This document shows, in pieces, positions 1 to 8,683 of a stretch of DNA of 64,000 bases. The translations under genes and the position numbers were made by a program. A model generated the notes under the pieces. The model was not told the origin of the DNA and searched no databases. It saw nothing but the letters and a program-made list of their open reading frames with translations. Positions within the stretch are counted from its first letter, which is position 1, and the number at the start of each line of letters is the position of its first letter. This stretch comes from Methanomassiliicoccus sp. (GTDB lineage: Archaea; Thermoplasmatota; Thermoplasmata; Methanomassiliicoccales; Methanomassiliicoccaceae), in NCBI GenBank assembly GCA_033485155.1, contig JAWQJJ010000003.1, positions 62,001 to 126,000 on the forward strand. The letters run 5' to 3'.

Positions 1-2
1 CT

Positions 3-746
3 TTGGATGAGGTGGTCGAGGAATCGCAGGACATGCTGTCGGATATCCTGGAGACAATGGAGAATCACCGCCAGCAGATCGGCGAGGAGATTCGCAAGGC
101 GATCGAGGAACAACACTACATGGGCAAGTGCCCGGACTGTGGTGCCGACCTCAAGGTCATCAGGGCCAAGTTCGGCAAGCCCTTTGTCGGCTGCTCCAAC
201 TATCCCGAGTGCAAGCGCATCTATCAGTATCCGCCGTCCGCATTGGTGCAGCCGACCGGTGAAGTGTGCACGGTGTGCCGCTCCCCGATGGTCCGAGTGG
301 TTCGCCGCGGGCAGCCGCCCCAGGTCCACTGCCTCGACCCGGCCTGCGAGAGCAACCGCGAGCGGACTACCGCAGGCTCCTGCCCCAAGTGCGGTAAGGA
401 CCTCCGCGTCCTCTACTCGAGGGCCGGCAAGCGGTTCCTAGGATGCTCTGGCTATCCCGAGTGCAAGCAGACCTATCCCCTGCCCCAGTTCGGCAAGTTC
501 TCCGCCACCGGCGAGAAGTGCGAGCAGTGCGGGGCGCCCATCCTCCAGATCTGGATGAGGGGACAGTCATGGAAGTCCTGCGCGGACATGGAGTGCCCCT
601 CCAAGGGCAAGGACAAGAAGGAGAGCGCGAAAACAAAAGCCGCCCCCAAGAAGAAGGCGACGGCCAAGAAGACCACCGCCAAAAAGCCAGCGACCAAGAA
701 AACGTCGAAGAAGGCTAGTGAAACTACCTCGCCATCGACCGAATAG
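3..746 (+). CDS. topA: DNA topoisomerase I, C-terminal zinc-ribbon part (5' end outside window)
   Basis: The frame is open at the left edge, so only the 3' end of the gene is present. It encodes four zinc-ribbon modules typical of the topoisomerase IA tail: CPDCG with GCSNYPEC, CTVC with two later Cys, CPKCG with GCSGYPEC, and CEQCG with two later Cys. A Lys/Ala/Thr-rich basic tail of about 45 residues follows, probably for DNA contact. The catalytic Toprim and tyrosine domains must lie upstream of the window. The repeated GC(S)xYPEC motif is characteristic of the family, so the identification is secure although the gene is partial. A T-run follows the stop codon. Confidence 0.9.
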   Translation: MDEVVEESQDMLSDILETMENHRQQIGEEIRKAIEEQHYMGKCPDCGADLKVIRAKFGKPFVGCSNYPECKRIYQYPPSALVQPTGEVCTVCRSPMVRVVRRGQPPQVHCLDPACESNRERTTAGSCPKCGKDLRVLYSRAGKRFLGCSGYPECKQTYPLPQFGKFSATGEKCEQCGAPILQIWMRGQSWKSCADMECPSKGKDKKESAKTKAAPKKKATAKKTTAKKPATKKTSKKASETTSPSTE

Positions 747-754
747 GCTCATCC

Positions 755-762
755 TTTTTTTT
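755..762 (+). terminator. T-run terminator after topA
   Basis: A run of eight T starts 9 nt after the topA stop codon. Archaeal RNA polymerase terminates at such U-tracts without needing a hairpin. It also separates topA from the convergent acetyltransferase gene. Confidence 0.5.
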
Positions 763-779
763 AAACAGGGCAAGGGGCG

Positions 780-1286
780 CTACAGAGATCTTGCCAGATG
801 GCCTAGCGCGTCCCCGTCCACCCGGTACACGGTCCAATCGTCCATCGGCCGGGCGCCCAGACGCTTATAGAACCTGATCGAGGGTTCGTTCCGATCGAGG
901 CACCACCAGTCGAGTCGACCGCAGCCCCGCTCTAGGGCGATCCTCGCCAAGCATGCCAGCATCGCCCTTCCCAGACCCCTGCCGCGGTACCGCTCATCAA
1001 CGAACAGGTCCTCGAGATACAGGTTGGCCTTTCCCAGGAAGGTCGAGAAGTTATGGAAGAACAGGGCGAAGGCCACTGGCATTCCCTCAAATTCGCCGAT
1101 GATGACGTCTGCCTGATGCTTAGCGAAAAGGGAGTCGAGGAGAGTCCCTTCATCGGCGATGACCTCGCTCGAAAGGCCTTCGTACTCGGCCAATCGCCTG
1201 ATGAATGTTAGGATCAGGGCGGTATCGCTCTCTCCTGCTTCACGGATCACGAATTCAGGGATGCTGGTCGGGTACACCTTCGTCAT
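780..1286 (-). CDS. GNAT family N-acetyltransferase (diamine-acetyltransferase-like)
   Basis: This is a 168-residue single-domain GNAT protein. The acetyl-CoA-binding loop is seen as RYRGRGLG after the strand LEDLFVDE, and the C-terminal part reads LDWWCLDRNEPSIRFYKRLG. That pattern resembles the spermidine/diamine (SAT1-like) subgroup, but the substrate cannot be assigned from sequence. It converges on topA and is followed upstream by the His-rich gene on the same strand. Length is normal for the family. Confidence 0.8.
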   Translation of the reverse strand: MTKVYPTSIPEFVIREAGESDTALILTFIRRLAEYEGLSSEVIADEGTLLDSLFAKHQADVIIGEFEGMPVAFALFFHNFSTFLGKANLYLEDLFVDERYRGRGLGRAMLACLARIALERGCGRLDWWCLDRNEPSIRFYKRLGARPMDDWTVYRVDGDALGHLARSL

Positions 1287-1337
1287 TGCTCCACCGACCC
1301 ATCGGGCGAGGGAACGGAGTATGGCATGGGGTAAGGG

Positions 1338-1814
1338 TCAGTTGTGTTCGTGGCCATGGTCGTGGCTATGCTCATGGTGGTGCTCATGGTGATGATGATC
1401 GTCCCCATGGGAGTGATCATGTTCCTTCCCCAGGTCCTCCAATGTCAGATGGCCACCAGGCAGGGACAGCTCCTGCCTCACCAGGGGGTCGACGATCTCC
1501 TGTATCCTGCTCCTCTTCAGCCCGTACAGCAGGACGTTGATGATGATCTCAAGCTCTTCGACGCCCTCGTCCAGATGGCCCCGGGCCTGAGGCTTGCTGG
1601 AGGCATCGACGACACTCACCGCCAGGAACCCCTTGCCCTCGGTCTCCACGATGCACTTGATGTGGCCGATGAGGTCCGCCCCTGAACGCATGCATTCCGA
1701 CGCGATCTTAGCCAGGAGGCCCTCGATCCGGCGGGTCAGTTCGACGGAGGACACTCCATCGTGAAGATGAAGGTCGGCGCCCACGGCGTAGGCCGAGAAA
1801 TCAGGAGTGATCAT
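1338..1814 (-). CDS. His-rich putative metal-binding partner of the COG0523-like GTPase
   Basis: A 158-residue protein of unrecognised family. The first ~125 residues form an alpha/beta domain with an HLHDG motif near the N-terminus. The last ~29 residues contain about 15 His with Asp and Glu, a classic nickel/zinc/cobalt-binding tail. Its start overlaps the stop of the upstream GTPase gene in an ATGA arrangement, so the two are translationally coupled. Inference: it stores or hands over a divalent metal to the GTPase or to a target metalloenzyme. It is not a recognised HypA or UreE. Confidence 0.7.
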   Translation of the reverse strand: MITPDFSAYAVGADLHLHDGVSSVELTRRIEGLLAKIASECMRSGADLIGHIKCIVETEGKGFLAVSVVDASSKPQARGHLDEGVEELEIIINVLLYGLKRSRIQEIVDPLVRQELSLPGGHLTLEDLGKEHDHSHGDDHHHHEHHHEHSHDHGHEHN

Positions 1815-2410
1815 GCCATCACCATCGCATCTATGACCTTGTCCACGTTGGTCCCCTCGGTCGCGGAGATGGGGATGATCGGCTTCATGTTGTTTATTTC
1901 TCTCAGCTGGGCGATCATCCGCTCGATCTCCGGAGCATTGACGGCATCCATCTTGTTAATGAGTATCAGGTCGGCGGCCTTCACCTGATTGGTGAGCGGT
2001 CGTCCCAAGGCTTTGAGTATGACATCGAAGCGGGAAGCGTCGACGATGACCGCGGACGTGATGCGACTCAGGCCGTTCCCTTCATACATGGTCATCGCGC
2101 TGACTATGGCTGAGGGGTCCGCGACCCCGGTCGGTTCGATCACGATGAGATCGGGAGCGATCGTGGCCTCGATGTCCTGTACCGTCTGCAGCAGGTCCGC
2201 TCCCAGGGTGCAGCAGATGCAGCCGCTGGCCAGTTCTTTGACATTGAGCCCATATTTGCTCATGACCTTGCCGTCGATCCCCACCGTTCCGAAATCATTG
2301 ACGATCACGACCACTTTCTTCCCGGTCCGTTCAATGATACGATCAATGACTGAGAGGACCAGAGTGGTCTTCCCCGAGCCTAGAAACCCCGCGATTACAA
2401 GCATCTCCAT
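1811..2410 (-). CDS. CobW/HypB/UreG-type (COG0523-like) metal-chaperone GTPase
   Basis: G3E-family P-loop GTPase of 199 residues. Seen motifs are Walker A GFLGSGKT, the metal-binding GCICC (CxCC) motif typical of COG0523 proteins, and NKMD for guanine recognition. The ATG at 2410 is chosen because an AGGTG ribosome site lies 6-8 nt upstream and the protein begins just before the P-loop; a longer open frame up to 2539 adds unconserved sequence. It lacks the C-terminal domain of full CobW proteins. The coupled His-rich downstream gene suggests nickel, zinc or cobalt delivery; the client enzyme is unknown. Confidence 0.85.
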   Translation of the reverse strand: MEMLVIAGFLGSGKTTLVLSVIDRIIERTGKKVVVIVNDFGTVGIDGKVMSKYGLNVKELASGCICCTLGADLLQTVQDIEATIAPDLIVIEPTGVADPSAIVSAMTMYEGNGLSRITSAVIVDASRFDVILKALGRPLTNQVKAADLILINKMDAVNAPEIERMIAQLREINNMKPIIPISATEGTNVDKVIDAMVMA

Positions 2411-2446
2411 GCGCAGCACCTGACTATGTTGCGATTCGAAAAACGG

Positions 2447-2453
2447 TATATAA
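2447..2453 (-). promoter_or_regulatory. TATA box of the GTPase/His-rich operon
   Basis: On the minus strand TTATATA lies about 37-43 nt upstream of the GTPase start at 2410, giving a predicted transcript start near 2424 and a short leader that carries the AGGTG site. Confidence 0.5.
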
Positions 2454-2474
2454 CGATATGTCCGGAACGATGAT

Positions 2475-2837
2475 TTACTGCCTTGACCCCGGGCGGTGAT
2501 GGAACCTCTTCGGAAGGGCAGGCCGAACACTTGATTCATCCTGCTCCGCTTCGTCCAACCCGTGGTAATAGCGCTCCAACGCCTCCCTCTCCTCGGCGAT
2601 GCGACGGTTGCGGCACCTGGAGCACTCTACGCGTTTGCCAAGATCCTGCTTTCTCCGGACAACATCGGTGTCCAGGTCGGCGATGGCGCCACAGCCGCAA
2701 AGGGCCTTGTTCATTGAGTTCGTACCAAACACAGGCTCTACCACCAGCAATGCTTGATTTCTCTGGATCGAACTCAGGCCATCCCATTCTGCCCCTTCGG
2801 ACGATTCTCTACCTCGATGATCCCACGTTAGAGTCAT
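2475..2837 (-). CDS. Small zinc-ribbon hypothetical protein
   Basis: An open frame of about 120 residues with four Cys in a CGCG ... CSRC pattern spaced about 25 residues apart, followed by a charged helix (IAEEREALERYYHGLDE). This looks like a compact zinc ribbon plus helix. The ATG at 2837 is preferred because an A/T-rich TATA-like stretch lies about 20-26 nt upstream; an internal ATG at 2714 would keep only the zinc-ribbon half. Function unknown. The gene ends just before the GTPase promoter. It could be a decaying gene, since the N-terminal half has no recognisable fold. Confidence 0.45.
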   Translation of the reverse strand: MTLTWDHRGRESSEGAEWDGLSSIQRNQALLVVEPVFGTNSMNKALCGCGAIADLDTDVVRRKQDLGKRVECSRCRNRRIAEEREALERYYHGLDEAEQDESSVRPALPKRFHHRPGSRQ

Positions 2838-3060
2838 AGCATTCGCTATCGTTATTTTATTTTTGTTCGATGAATATGTTGAGGCTGCACCACGATCGGA
2901 GGTTCCCCCATTCCGATAATGAAACGCAAAGCCCACAGGCCATGAACCTTAGGACATGCTTAAAGATTTCCATATCAGACCAGAGTTAAAGACTAAGACC
3001 TGACATACTGGCCACGTTCGGCTGATAACGCGTGATAAGCGCTTTTATATTAAAACGGCT

Positions 3061-3534
3061 CTACGGGTCGGAACCCCCGACGCTTCCCTTTAAGCGGTCC
3101 TCGCGGAGGCGGTAGGGAAATACCTTGACGTCGACCGGGATACCGTTCCGTACGCTCTGCGTGACTATACAGAAGTCCTCGAACAGATCGCGGCAGCGCT
3201 CGAACTTAGCCTCGTCCTCGACCTGGGGGAAGATCTTGACCGCCATTTGAGTGATGCGCAGCCGGCCCTTCTCGTTCCTCTCCAAGCTGGTCGATACCTC
3301 GGCGCAGATATTGGGCACCTCGGACCTCGACCTCTCCATGCAGAACACCAACGATGCACATAGGCAGTTACCGACCGCAGCGGCGAGAAGCTTGCCGGCG
3401 TTGGGGAACTCCCCCCCACCCAGGGGGGTGGGCTCGTCCATCATGATGTCTTCTATCTTGTCGTTATTGAAGGAGACTCTGAACTTGTAGCGCTCCACCC
3501 GGCTGATCTTGGTCAGGAACTCGGTCTCGTCCAC
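3061..3534 (-). CDS. OsmC family protein
   Basis: A 157-residue OsmC/Ohr-fold protein. The two family cysteines are visible, one in AVGNCLCASLVF on the buried helix and one in FEDFCIVTQSV. These proteins act as thiol peroxidases on organic hydroperoxides, although many archaeal members are uncharacterised. The start is GTG at 3534, directly abutting the TAA stop of the upstream pncB gene (3535-3537), so the two are co-transcribed and probably translationally coupled. Confidence 0.85.
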   Translation of the reverse strand: MDETEFLTKISRVERYKFRVSFNNDKIEDIMMDEPTPLGGGEFPNAGKLLAAAVGNCLCASLVFCMERSRSEVPNICAEVSTSLERNEKGRLRITQMAVKIFPQVEDEAKFERCRDLFEDFCIVTQSVRNGIPVDVKVFPYRLREDRLKGSVGGSDP

Positions 3535-4749
3535 TTAGAGCATCTCCATCTTTTGCAGCTGATCGAGAACATCTCCGCGTATGTCCCCCGGCGACCGCTC
3601 CGGTACCAGGCGCCGGCCGTTCTCCATTAGCTTGGTGTAGGCGGGGACCATCTCCTTGCCGCAGCGGGCGCAGCGTGGGATCTCATCCTCGTTGGTGGAC
3701 ACCTCGAAGCTGAAGCAGTCGGGGCACCGGAACAGGTGCTTGCGCCCTCCGAACTTGCCGCGCTTGGCGACTGGACGGTCCCCGATGCTGACTATGTCCA
3801 GGGCAAAATCGACGGTGGGAGCGTTGGATATGCTCGTGCCGACCCCGAAGCCGTCCGCCCCGGCCTGGGCCAGACTGGCCAGGGTTTTTTCGTCAAGGCC
3901 ACCGGACACGAAGATCTGGACCTTTTGATACCCTCGAAGGTCGAGCTCCCAGCGAACCTCTCGGATCAGCTCGGTGAACGAACCCCGACGCGATCCAGGA
4001 GTGTCCAGGCGCACGCCCGCTAGGTCCTTGACCGCCTCACAGGCGGCGATGGCCTCGGTCTTCTCATCGGAGTAGGTATCAACGAGCACGATCCGGGGCA
4101 CCGATGGCTCGATGACCTCGTCGAAGGCCTTGAACGCTCTGACCGAGTCACCCATCATGACCACTAGGGCGTGAGGCATAGTGCCTTCAGGAGGTTTGCC
4201 GATGGTCTCCGCCCCCAGGAGCGAGGACACCGCGTCACATCCGCCGATGTAAGATGAACGGTCGAGCATGGGCGAGATGGCGGGATGCGTCCTTCGTATC
4301 CCGAAGGCGATCATGGGGTGGTTCACAGCGGCCTTGCGGCAGCGCGCAGCCATGGTCGCCACGCCTGTGGAGTGGCATAGGAAGCCGAGCATGGGGGTCT
4401 CGAAGATGCAGTACTCCGAATACGGTCCCTCGATGTTCAGCACCGGGAGCTTGATCCCGCTCTGGGTGCGAGAGGGGAACAGCGTCCCTTCGGGCAGGCC
4501 CCAGATATCCACGCCCTTCCCCTCCATGAGGCGAAGAGCTTCCTCGATTCCCGTGAGGACGGCCCATGGCCATTCCCGAGGGAGCTTGGCCACCGTCAGC
4601 TCGGCCAGGGCGGTCTGGTCCGCGATGCCCTTGGCCTCGAGGATCTGCATGGTCCTGACGAAATAGATGTCCGTCGTGCGTCCGTTCAGGATATCCTCGT
4701 CGGAAGCGGTGAAGAACCGCTTGCCCTTCTTCTGCTCCATGTCCTTCAT
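3535..4749 (-). CDS. pncB: Nicotinate phosphoribosyltransferase
   Basis: Converts nicotinate and PRPP to nicotinate mononucleotide in NAD salvage. The sequence matches the archaeal branch: FFTASDEDI near the N-terminus, SRTQSGIKLPVLNIEGPY, the phosphate-binding FGIRRTHPA, VDTYSDEK, and RLDTPGSRRGS. A C-terminal zinc knuckle (CPDC ... CARC) is present, as known for the Thermoplasma enzyme. The ATG at 4749 is chosen because a TATA-like element at about 4781-4788 places the transcript start near 4757; an ATG at 4740 is also possible. It heads an operon with the OsmC gene. Confidence 0.92.
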   Translation of the reverse strand: MKDMEQKKGKRFFTASDEDILNGRTTDIYFVRTMQILEAKGIADQTALAELTVAKLPREWPWAVLTGIEEALRLMEGKGVDIWGLPEGTLFPSRTQSGIKLPVLNIEGPYSEYCIFETPMLGFLCHSTGVATMAARCRKAAVNHPMIAFGIRRTHPAISPMLDRSSYIGGCDAVSSLLGAETIGKPPEGTMPHALVVMMGDSVRAFKAFDEVIEPSVPRIVLVDTYSDEKTEAIAACEAVKDLAGVRLDTPGSRRGSFTELIREVRWELDLRGYQKVQIFVSGGLDEKTLASLAQAGADGFGVGTSISNAPTVDFALDIVSIGDRPVAKRGKFGGRKHLFRCPDCFSFEVSTNEDEIPRCARCGKEMVPAYTKLMENGRRLVPERSPGDIRGDVLDQLQKMEML

Positions 4750-4804
4750 CCTCGGGATTCCACCAACGGCTCCCACCCGTTTAAGGCTTGCCTCGGCTCA
4801 AGCT

Positions 4805-6082
4805 CTAGTCACGGGCGCCAAAGGCAGCCCGTCCAGCGTACTTGGCGCGGGCCCCCAGGCGCTCCTCAATCCTCAGCAGGCGATTGTACTTGGCCGTGCG
4901 CTCCCCGCGGGCCGGGGCGCCGGTCTTGATCTGTCCGCACCCCAGGGCCACGGCGATATCGGCTATGGAGGTGTCCTCCGACTCACCAGAGCGATGGCTG
5001 ACCATGACCGCGTACCCGGAACGCTGAGCCAGCTCGGCGGCGTCCATGGCCTCGGACACTGTTCCGATCTGATTGACCTTGAGCAGAAGAGCGTTGCCGG
5101 CCTTGGCCTCGATGCCCCGGCGCAGCCTCTCGGGATTGGTGACGAAGAGGTCGTCCCCCACCAGCTGGAGCGTGCTGCCCATCCTCGCAGTGATCTTGGC
5201 CATCGTCGGGAAGTCGTCCTCCATGACAGGATCCTCCAAGCTGATGAGCGGGTAACGGGCCTTGAGATCGGCGTAGAAGTCCACGAGTTCTTCGGGGCTC
5301 AGCCGCTTCCCGTCCACCGTGTACGCGCCATTCTCGTAGAACTCCGAGGCCGCCGCGTCTATGGCCAGGTAGACATCCTTGCCCGGAATGAAGCCAGCCC
5401 CCTCGATCGCCTTGACGATGATGTCGAGCGCCTGGTCGGTGGTGTCCACGGGGGGAGCGAAACCTCCCTCATCACCTATGTTAACCGCGCCGACCCCATA
5501 GGCGTCCTTGAGCTTTTTCTTCAGGGAGTGGTACACCTCGACCCCGATGCGCAGGGCCTCGGCAAAGGTCGGGGCGCCGACGGGCGCGACCATGAACTCC
5601 TGGATCCGCAGGTTGGTGCCAGCGTGCTTTCCGCCGTTGAGGATGTTCATCATTGGCACCGGGAGGACGTGGCTGCCAGCCCTGAGGTGCTCATGCAACG
5701 GCTGCCCGAGGACCTCGGCACCAGCCCGAGCGACCGCCAGAGAAACCGCCACTGTGGCATTGGCGCCGAGCTTAGACTTATTTGGCGTGCCGTCCAGTTC
5801 CATGAGGCGGTGGTCCACTGCCCTAAGGTCGGTGGCGTCCATGCCTATGAGGCCAGGGGCGATGGTTTCCCGCACTCCACGAACCACGTTGGCGACGCCC
5901 TTGCCCCCGTATCTCTTGCCTCCATCCCTTAGCTCGAGAGCCTCATGAGAACCGGTCGACGCTCCGGAGGGAGCGATGGCGGTCACCAATACATTACCGG
6001 CCTCGACCTCTGCCTCTACCGTCGGATTGCCTCTGGAATCAAGGACCTCCCGGGCCCATACGCGAGTGATCTTGGACGACAT
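4805..6082 (-). CDS. eno: Enolase (phosphopyruvate hydratase)
   Basis: Interconverts 2-phosphoglycerate and phosphoenolpyruvate. The 425-residue protein has all enolase landmarks: [13 protein letters not shown] at the N-terminus, [49 protein letters not shown], the GDDLFVTN metal-ligand strand, [11 protein letters not shown] with the catalytic Lys, and [10 protein letters not shown] near the end. Length is normal. It is transcribed alone on the minus strand, upstream of pncB. Confidence 0.97.
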   Translation of the reverse strand: MSSKITRVWAREVLDSRGNPTVEAEVEAGNVLVTAIAPSGASTGSHEALELRDGGKRYGGKGVANVVRGVRETIAPGLIGMDATDLRAVDHRLMELDGTPNKSKLGANATVAVSLAVARAGAEVLGQPLHEHLRAGSHVLPVPMMNILNGGKHAGTNLRIQEFMVAPVGAPTFAEALRIGVEVYHSLKKKLKDAYGVGAVNIGDEGGFAPPVDTTDQALDIIVKAIEGAGFIPGKDVYLAIDAAASEFYENGAYTVDGKRLSPEELVDFYADLKARYPLISLEDPVMEDDFPTMAKITARMGSTLQLVGDDLFVTNPERLRRGIEAKAGNALLLKVNQIGTVSEAMDAAELAQRSGYAVMVSHRSGESEDTSIADIAVALGCGQIKTGAPARGERTAKYNRLLRIEERLGARAKYAGRAAFGARD

Positions 6083-6144
6083 GTCATTCCCTACATCCGC
6101 TGATGCAAGGGAGCATGGTACAAGCCTTACTTAATCCCAGTGAG

Positions 6145-7116
6145 CTACCGGATGACCTTGACCTGGGGCCGGACCTCGCCCTCGATGATCTCCATGTTGC
6201 GCTCCATCAGGGCCAGCTCCCTGACGTCCAGAGCCCGTGGGTCCACCGAGATTATGAGGCGGGACCGGTACTCCATGACCACCTCAGTAATGCGGTGGAT
6301 CATCTTGAGGACCTTGTCAAAGCCATTGTTGACGATGAGGAACTCGATGCCATCGATCATAACCACGCTGTCGTCGGACTTCTCGATGAAGCGGATGATG
6401 GTGTCCCCCAGGATGCCGATGTTGGCCGGATTTACATAGACCTTGCCCAGTTGGTTGCTCAGCCAGATAATCGGGGTCTCCTCCAGCTGCCATTCCTGGC
6501 GCACCACTGCCGGATACTGCCGGGTGATGCACAACCCCTGTATATTGTGGGTCACCTGATCGGTGAATATCTCGAAGGACTTGACCGCCTTCTGCTCCCT
6601 CACCACATAGCTCAAACCGGGGCGGAGCTCATACTTCTTGGCCGACTTGGTCGCTTTTTCCTTGCCCTCGGAGGCCTCGCCCTTCCTCTTCCCGAGGAAC
6701 GCGAACAGGCGGGGCTCTTCTTTAGGCTGGGGAGCGGCCGGGGGCGCTGGCTTATCTTCCAGCACCGACTTCAGTCGATCGGATAGGTCCTTGTTGTTGA
6801 ACGGCTTGCGGATGTAGCCGGAAACCACGTCCTGAAGGCCGAAGATGTCGGTACCTACGTCTGTGGTGGCGGTGAGCATCATGACCTTGGTTGTATTGGT
6901 GACGCCTTCCTCCTTGAGCTTGCGAAGGACCGTCCACCCGTCCATGTCCGGCATGTTGATGTCCAGGAGTATGAGATCAGGGCGTTCGGTGACGACCCTC
7001 TCCAGCGCCTCCTTTCCACCGGAGGCGGTGCGGGGGTCGAACCCGGCGCCCGAGACCAGCTCCGACACTATGTCCAGGATAGCCGGATTGTCATCTACGA
7101 TCAGAACCTTCTTGAT
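6145..7116 (-). CDS. Response regulator receiver fused to a DUF835 domain, non-canonical start
   Basis: An N-terminal receiver domain (IKKVLIVDDN acidic pocket, phospho-Asp in LLDINMPD, conserved Lys in YIRKPF) is joined by a Pro/Lys-rich linker to a C-terminal DUF835 domain of about 170 residues, a RecA-like fold common in archaeal signalling proteins. Output is probably protein-protein rather than DNA binding. The first in-frame ATG/GTG/TTG is GTG at 7068, which would delete beta-strand 1 and the DD pair. Upstream, the frame reads on through an AGGAGG site (7124-7129) to candidate starts ATC at 7116 or ATA at 7122. I place the start at the ATC, 7 nt after AGGAGG. A TATA-like box is at 7185-7192. 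Confidence 0.8.
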   Translation of the reverse strand: MKKVLIVDDNPAILDIVSELVSGAGFDPRTASGGKEALERVVTERPDLILLDINMPDMDGWTVLRKLKEEGVTNTTKVMMLTATTDVGTDIFGLQDVVSGYIRKPFNNKDLSDRLKSVLEDKPAPPAAPQPKEEPRLFAFLGKRKGEASEGKEKATKSAKKYELRPGLSYVVREQKAVKSFEIFTDQVTHNIQGLCITRQYPAVVRQEWQLEETPIIWLSNQLGKVYVNPANIGILGDTIIRFIEKSDDSVVMIDGIEFLIVNNGFDKVLKMIHRITEVVMEYRSRLIISVDPRALDVRELALMERNMEIIEGEVRPQVKVIR

Positions 7117-7257
7117 GCCTATGCCTCCTGGACCGCTAACGACGTCAAAGCGATAACCTTGGTTAAAAATCTATCCCTTTCAGTTATAAATACGTCAGTT
7201 AAAGAAGGGGTGTGATCGGGAGGCTTGGACCTCCGCGAAAAATAGCCAGGGGAAGGA

Positions 7258-7407
7258 TTACGCCTTCCTGCTTTCCTTAGCCTTCTGGCGAAGGCCTTCG
7301 TACCCGCACTTGCGGCAGCGCGTGGCCCTCGGCGCATTGCGCGCGTCGCACTTCATGCAGACCTTCTTGTTAAGAAGCCTCTCATCAGCTTCCTTGAAAC
7401 GTGCCAT
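7258..7407 (-). CDS. rpl40e: 50S ribosomal protein L40e
   Basis: A 49-residue gene beginning [20 protein letters not shown] and ending with a Lys/Arg-rich helix. It carries the four-Cys zinc finger CMKC ... CRKC. This is the archaeal L40e, equivalent to the ribosomal part of the eukaryotic ubiquitin-L40 fusion. The ATG at 7407 lies about 34-43 nt downstream of a strong TATA box. The gene is short enough to be missed by length cut-offs, but sequence identity with the family is unmistakable. Confidence 0.95.
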   Translation of the reverse strand: MARFKEADERLLNKKVCMKCDARNAPRATRCRKCGYEGLRQKAKESRKA

Positions 7408-7440
7408 CTAAATCCTCTTTTGTGATGAATATGAAGGTCC

Positions 7441-7450
7441 TATAAATAAA
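7441..7450 (-). promoter_or_regulatory. TATA box of rpl40e
   Basis: On the minus strand TTTATTTATA lies 34-43 nt upstream of the L40e start, giving a predicted transcript start near 7418 and a roughly 10-nt leader. Confidence 0.55.
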
Positions 7451-7466
7451 TTGGCCACCGCAGCGG

Positions 7467-8438
7467 TCAGTCAGCACTGTCCCCGCGGTGCTCCCCGACC
7501 AGCACCATGTAGGCCAGAAGCGATTCCAGCTGGATGCGCTCATTGGAGCCTTCCACGATGCGGAACTCCGTTTCCCCGGTGCGATCGATCAGCCTCACCT
7601 TCTCGTAGTCCGGAATATCGAGATCGAATATGGTGCGGTGGATCTGCTTGATGATGTCCTCGCCCGACAGTCCGTAGGATATCATGATCTCGTCAAGCTG
7701 GTTCCGGGCAGCGATGAAGTCACCCGAGATGGAGGTCTGCAGCAGCTCGCGGACCTCCTCCGGCCTCGCCGTCCCCGTGGTGTGGTATACCAGGTCTACC
7801 GTGATGTTCTCTCCCAGCGATCCGGCCACCTGGAGAGAATTGACGGCCTTGCGCATGTCACCCTGGGACACGTGCACCAGCGCATCCAAAGCGTCGTCGG
7901 TGATGCTGATCGTCTCCAGTGCAGAGATGTGCACAAGATAGTTGCGGACGTCTTCCGCCCTCAGGGGACGGAACCGAAACACCGCGCACCTCGATTGGAT
8001 GGGCTCGATGATTTTTGAAGAATAGTTGCAGGAGAGGATGAAGCGGCAGGTCTTGCTGTACCGCTCCATCGTCCGCCTCAGCGCCGCCTGAGCGTCCCCG
8101 GTCAGGGCATCCGCCTCGTCCAGGAAGATGATCTTGAAGCCAGCCCCACCGATGGGCGAGGTACGCGCGAAATCCTTAATCTTGCCTCGTACCACGTCGA
8201 TGCCTCGCTCGTCCGAGGCGTTCAGCTCATTGAAGTTACCCTTCCAGTTCTCCCCGAAAAGCTCCCTGGCCAGGGCGATGGCGGAGGTGGTCTTCCCGGT
8301 GCCGGCCGGACCGGCGAACATCAGGTGGGGCAGGTTCTGAGCATGAACATAGGACTCCAGGCGGTCCACTATGTCCTTCTGCCCGACGATCTCCTTCAAC
8401 GTCTTCGGCCGGTACTTCTCGATCCATATCTCATTCAT
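7467..8438 (-). CDS. rfcS: Replication factor C small subunit (clamp loader)
   Basis: AAA+ subunit of the archaeal clamp loader that opens PCNA at primer-template junctions. The 323-residue protein begins MNEIWIEKYRPKTLKEIVGQ. It shows Walker A GPAGTGKT, Walker B IIFLDEADAL, sensor 1 FILSCNYSSKII, and the SRC box PIQSRCAVFRF with arginine finger. The C-terminal collar domain is complete. Length is typical and no intein is present. It is transcribed on its own strand unit upstream of rpl40e. Confidence 0.97.
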   Translation of the reverse strand: MNEIWIEKYRPKTLKEIVGQKDIVDRLESYVHAQNLPHLMFAGPAGTGKTTSAIALARELFGENWKGNFNELNASDERGIDVVRGKIKDFARTSPIGGAGFKIIFLDEADALTGDAQAALRRTMERYSKTCRFILSCNYSSKIIEPIQSRCAVFRFRPLRAEDVRNYLVHISALETISITDDALDALVHVSQGDMRKAVNSLQVAGSLGENITVDLVYHTTGTARPEEVRELLQTSISGDFIAARNQLDEIMISYGLSGEDIIKQIHRTIFDLDIPDYEKVRLIDRTGETEFRIVEGSNERIQLESLLAYMVLVGEHRGDSAD

Positions 8439-8639
8439 CTGAGCTCGTTGCGAGCAAAGGTGGTGGGGTCAATTAAAGGTTTTGACACCCCATAGCCGTC
8501 ATCCAGCAGCGGCCAATTGCCACGGTGCGGAGCCAGGAGCATGCCTGAATGGGCCAATTTCATCTGCATATGTGGTTATAAATGGTCGATACAATCGAGT
8601 CTGGCCTTGCTGAGTATCTTGATTTTTATGAGTAGTATT

Positions 8640-8658
8640 ATTAATCGAACCGATTAAT
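8640..8658. repeat. Perfect inverted repeat in the promoter region of the zinc-ribbon/TM2 gene
   Basis: ATTAATCG and CGATTAAT flank a 3-nt centre, forming a 19-nt operator-like palindrome 26-44 nt upstream of the ATG at 8684. A TATA-like TTTTTATG sits at about 8622-8629, so the palindrome would overlap the predicted transcript start. This position suits a repressor site. No regulator is identified. Confidence 0.4.
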
Positions 8659-8683
8659 ACCCCTACCAAGTGGAGGAAGAGCA

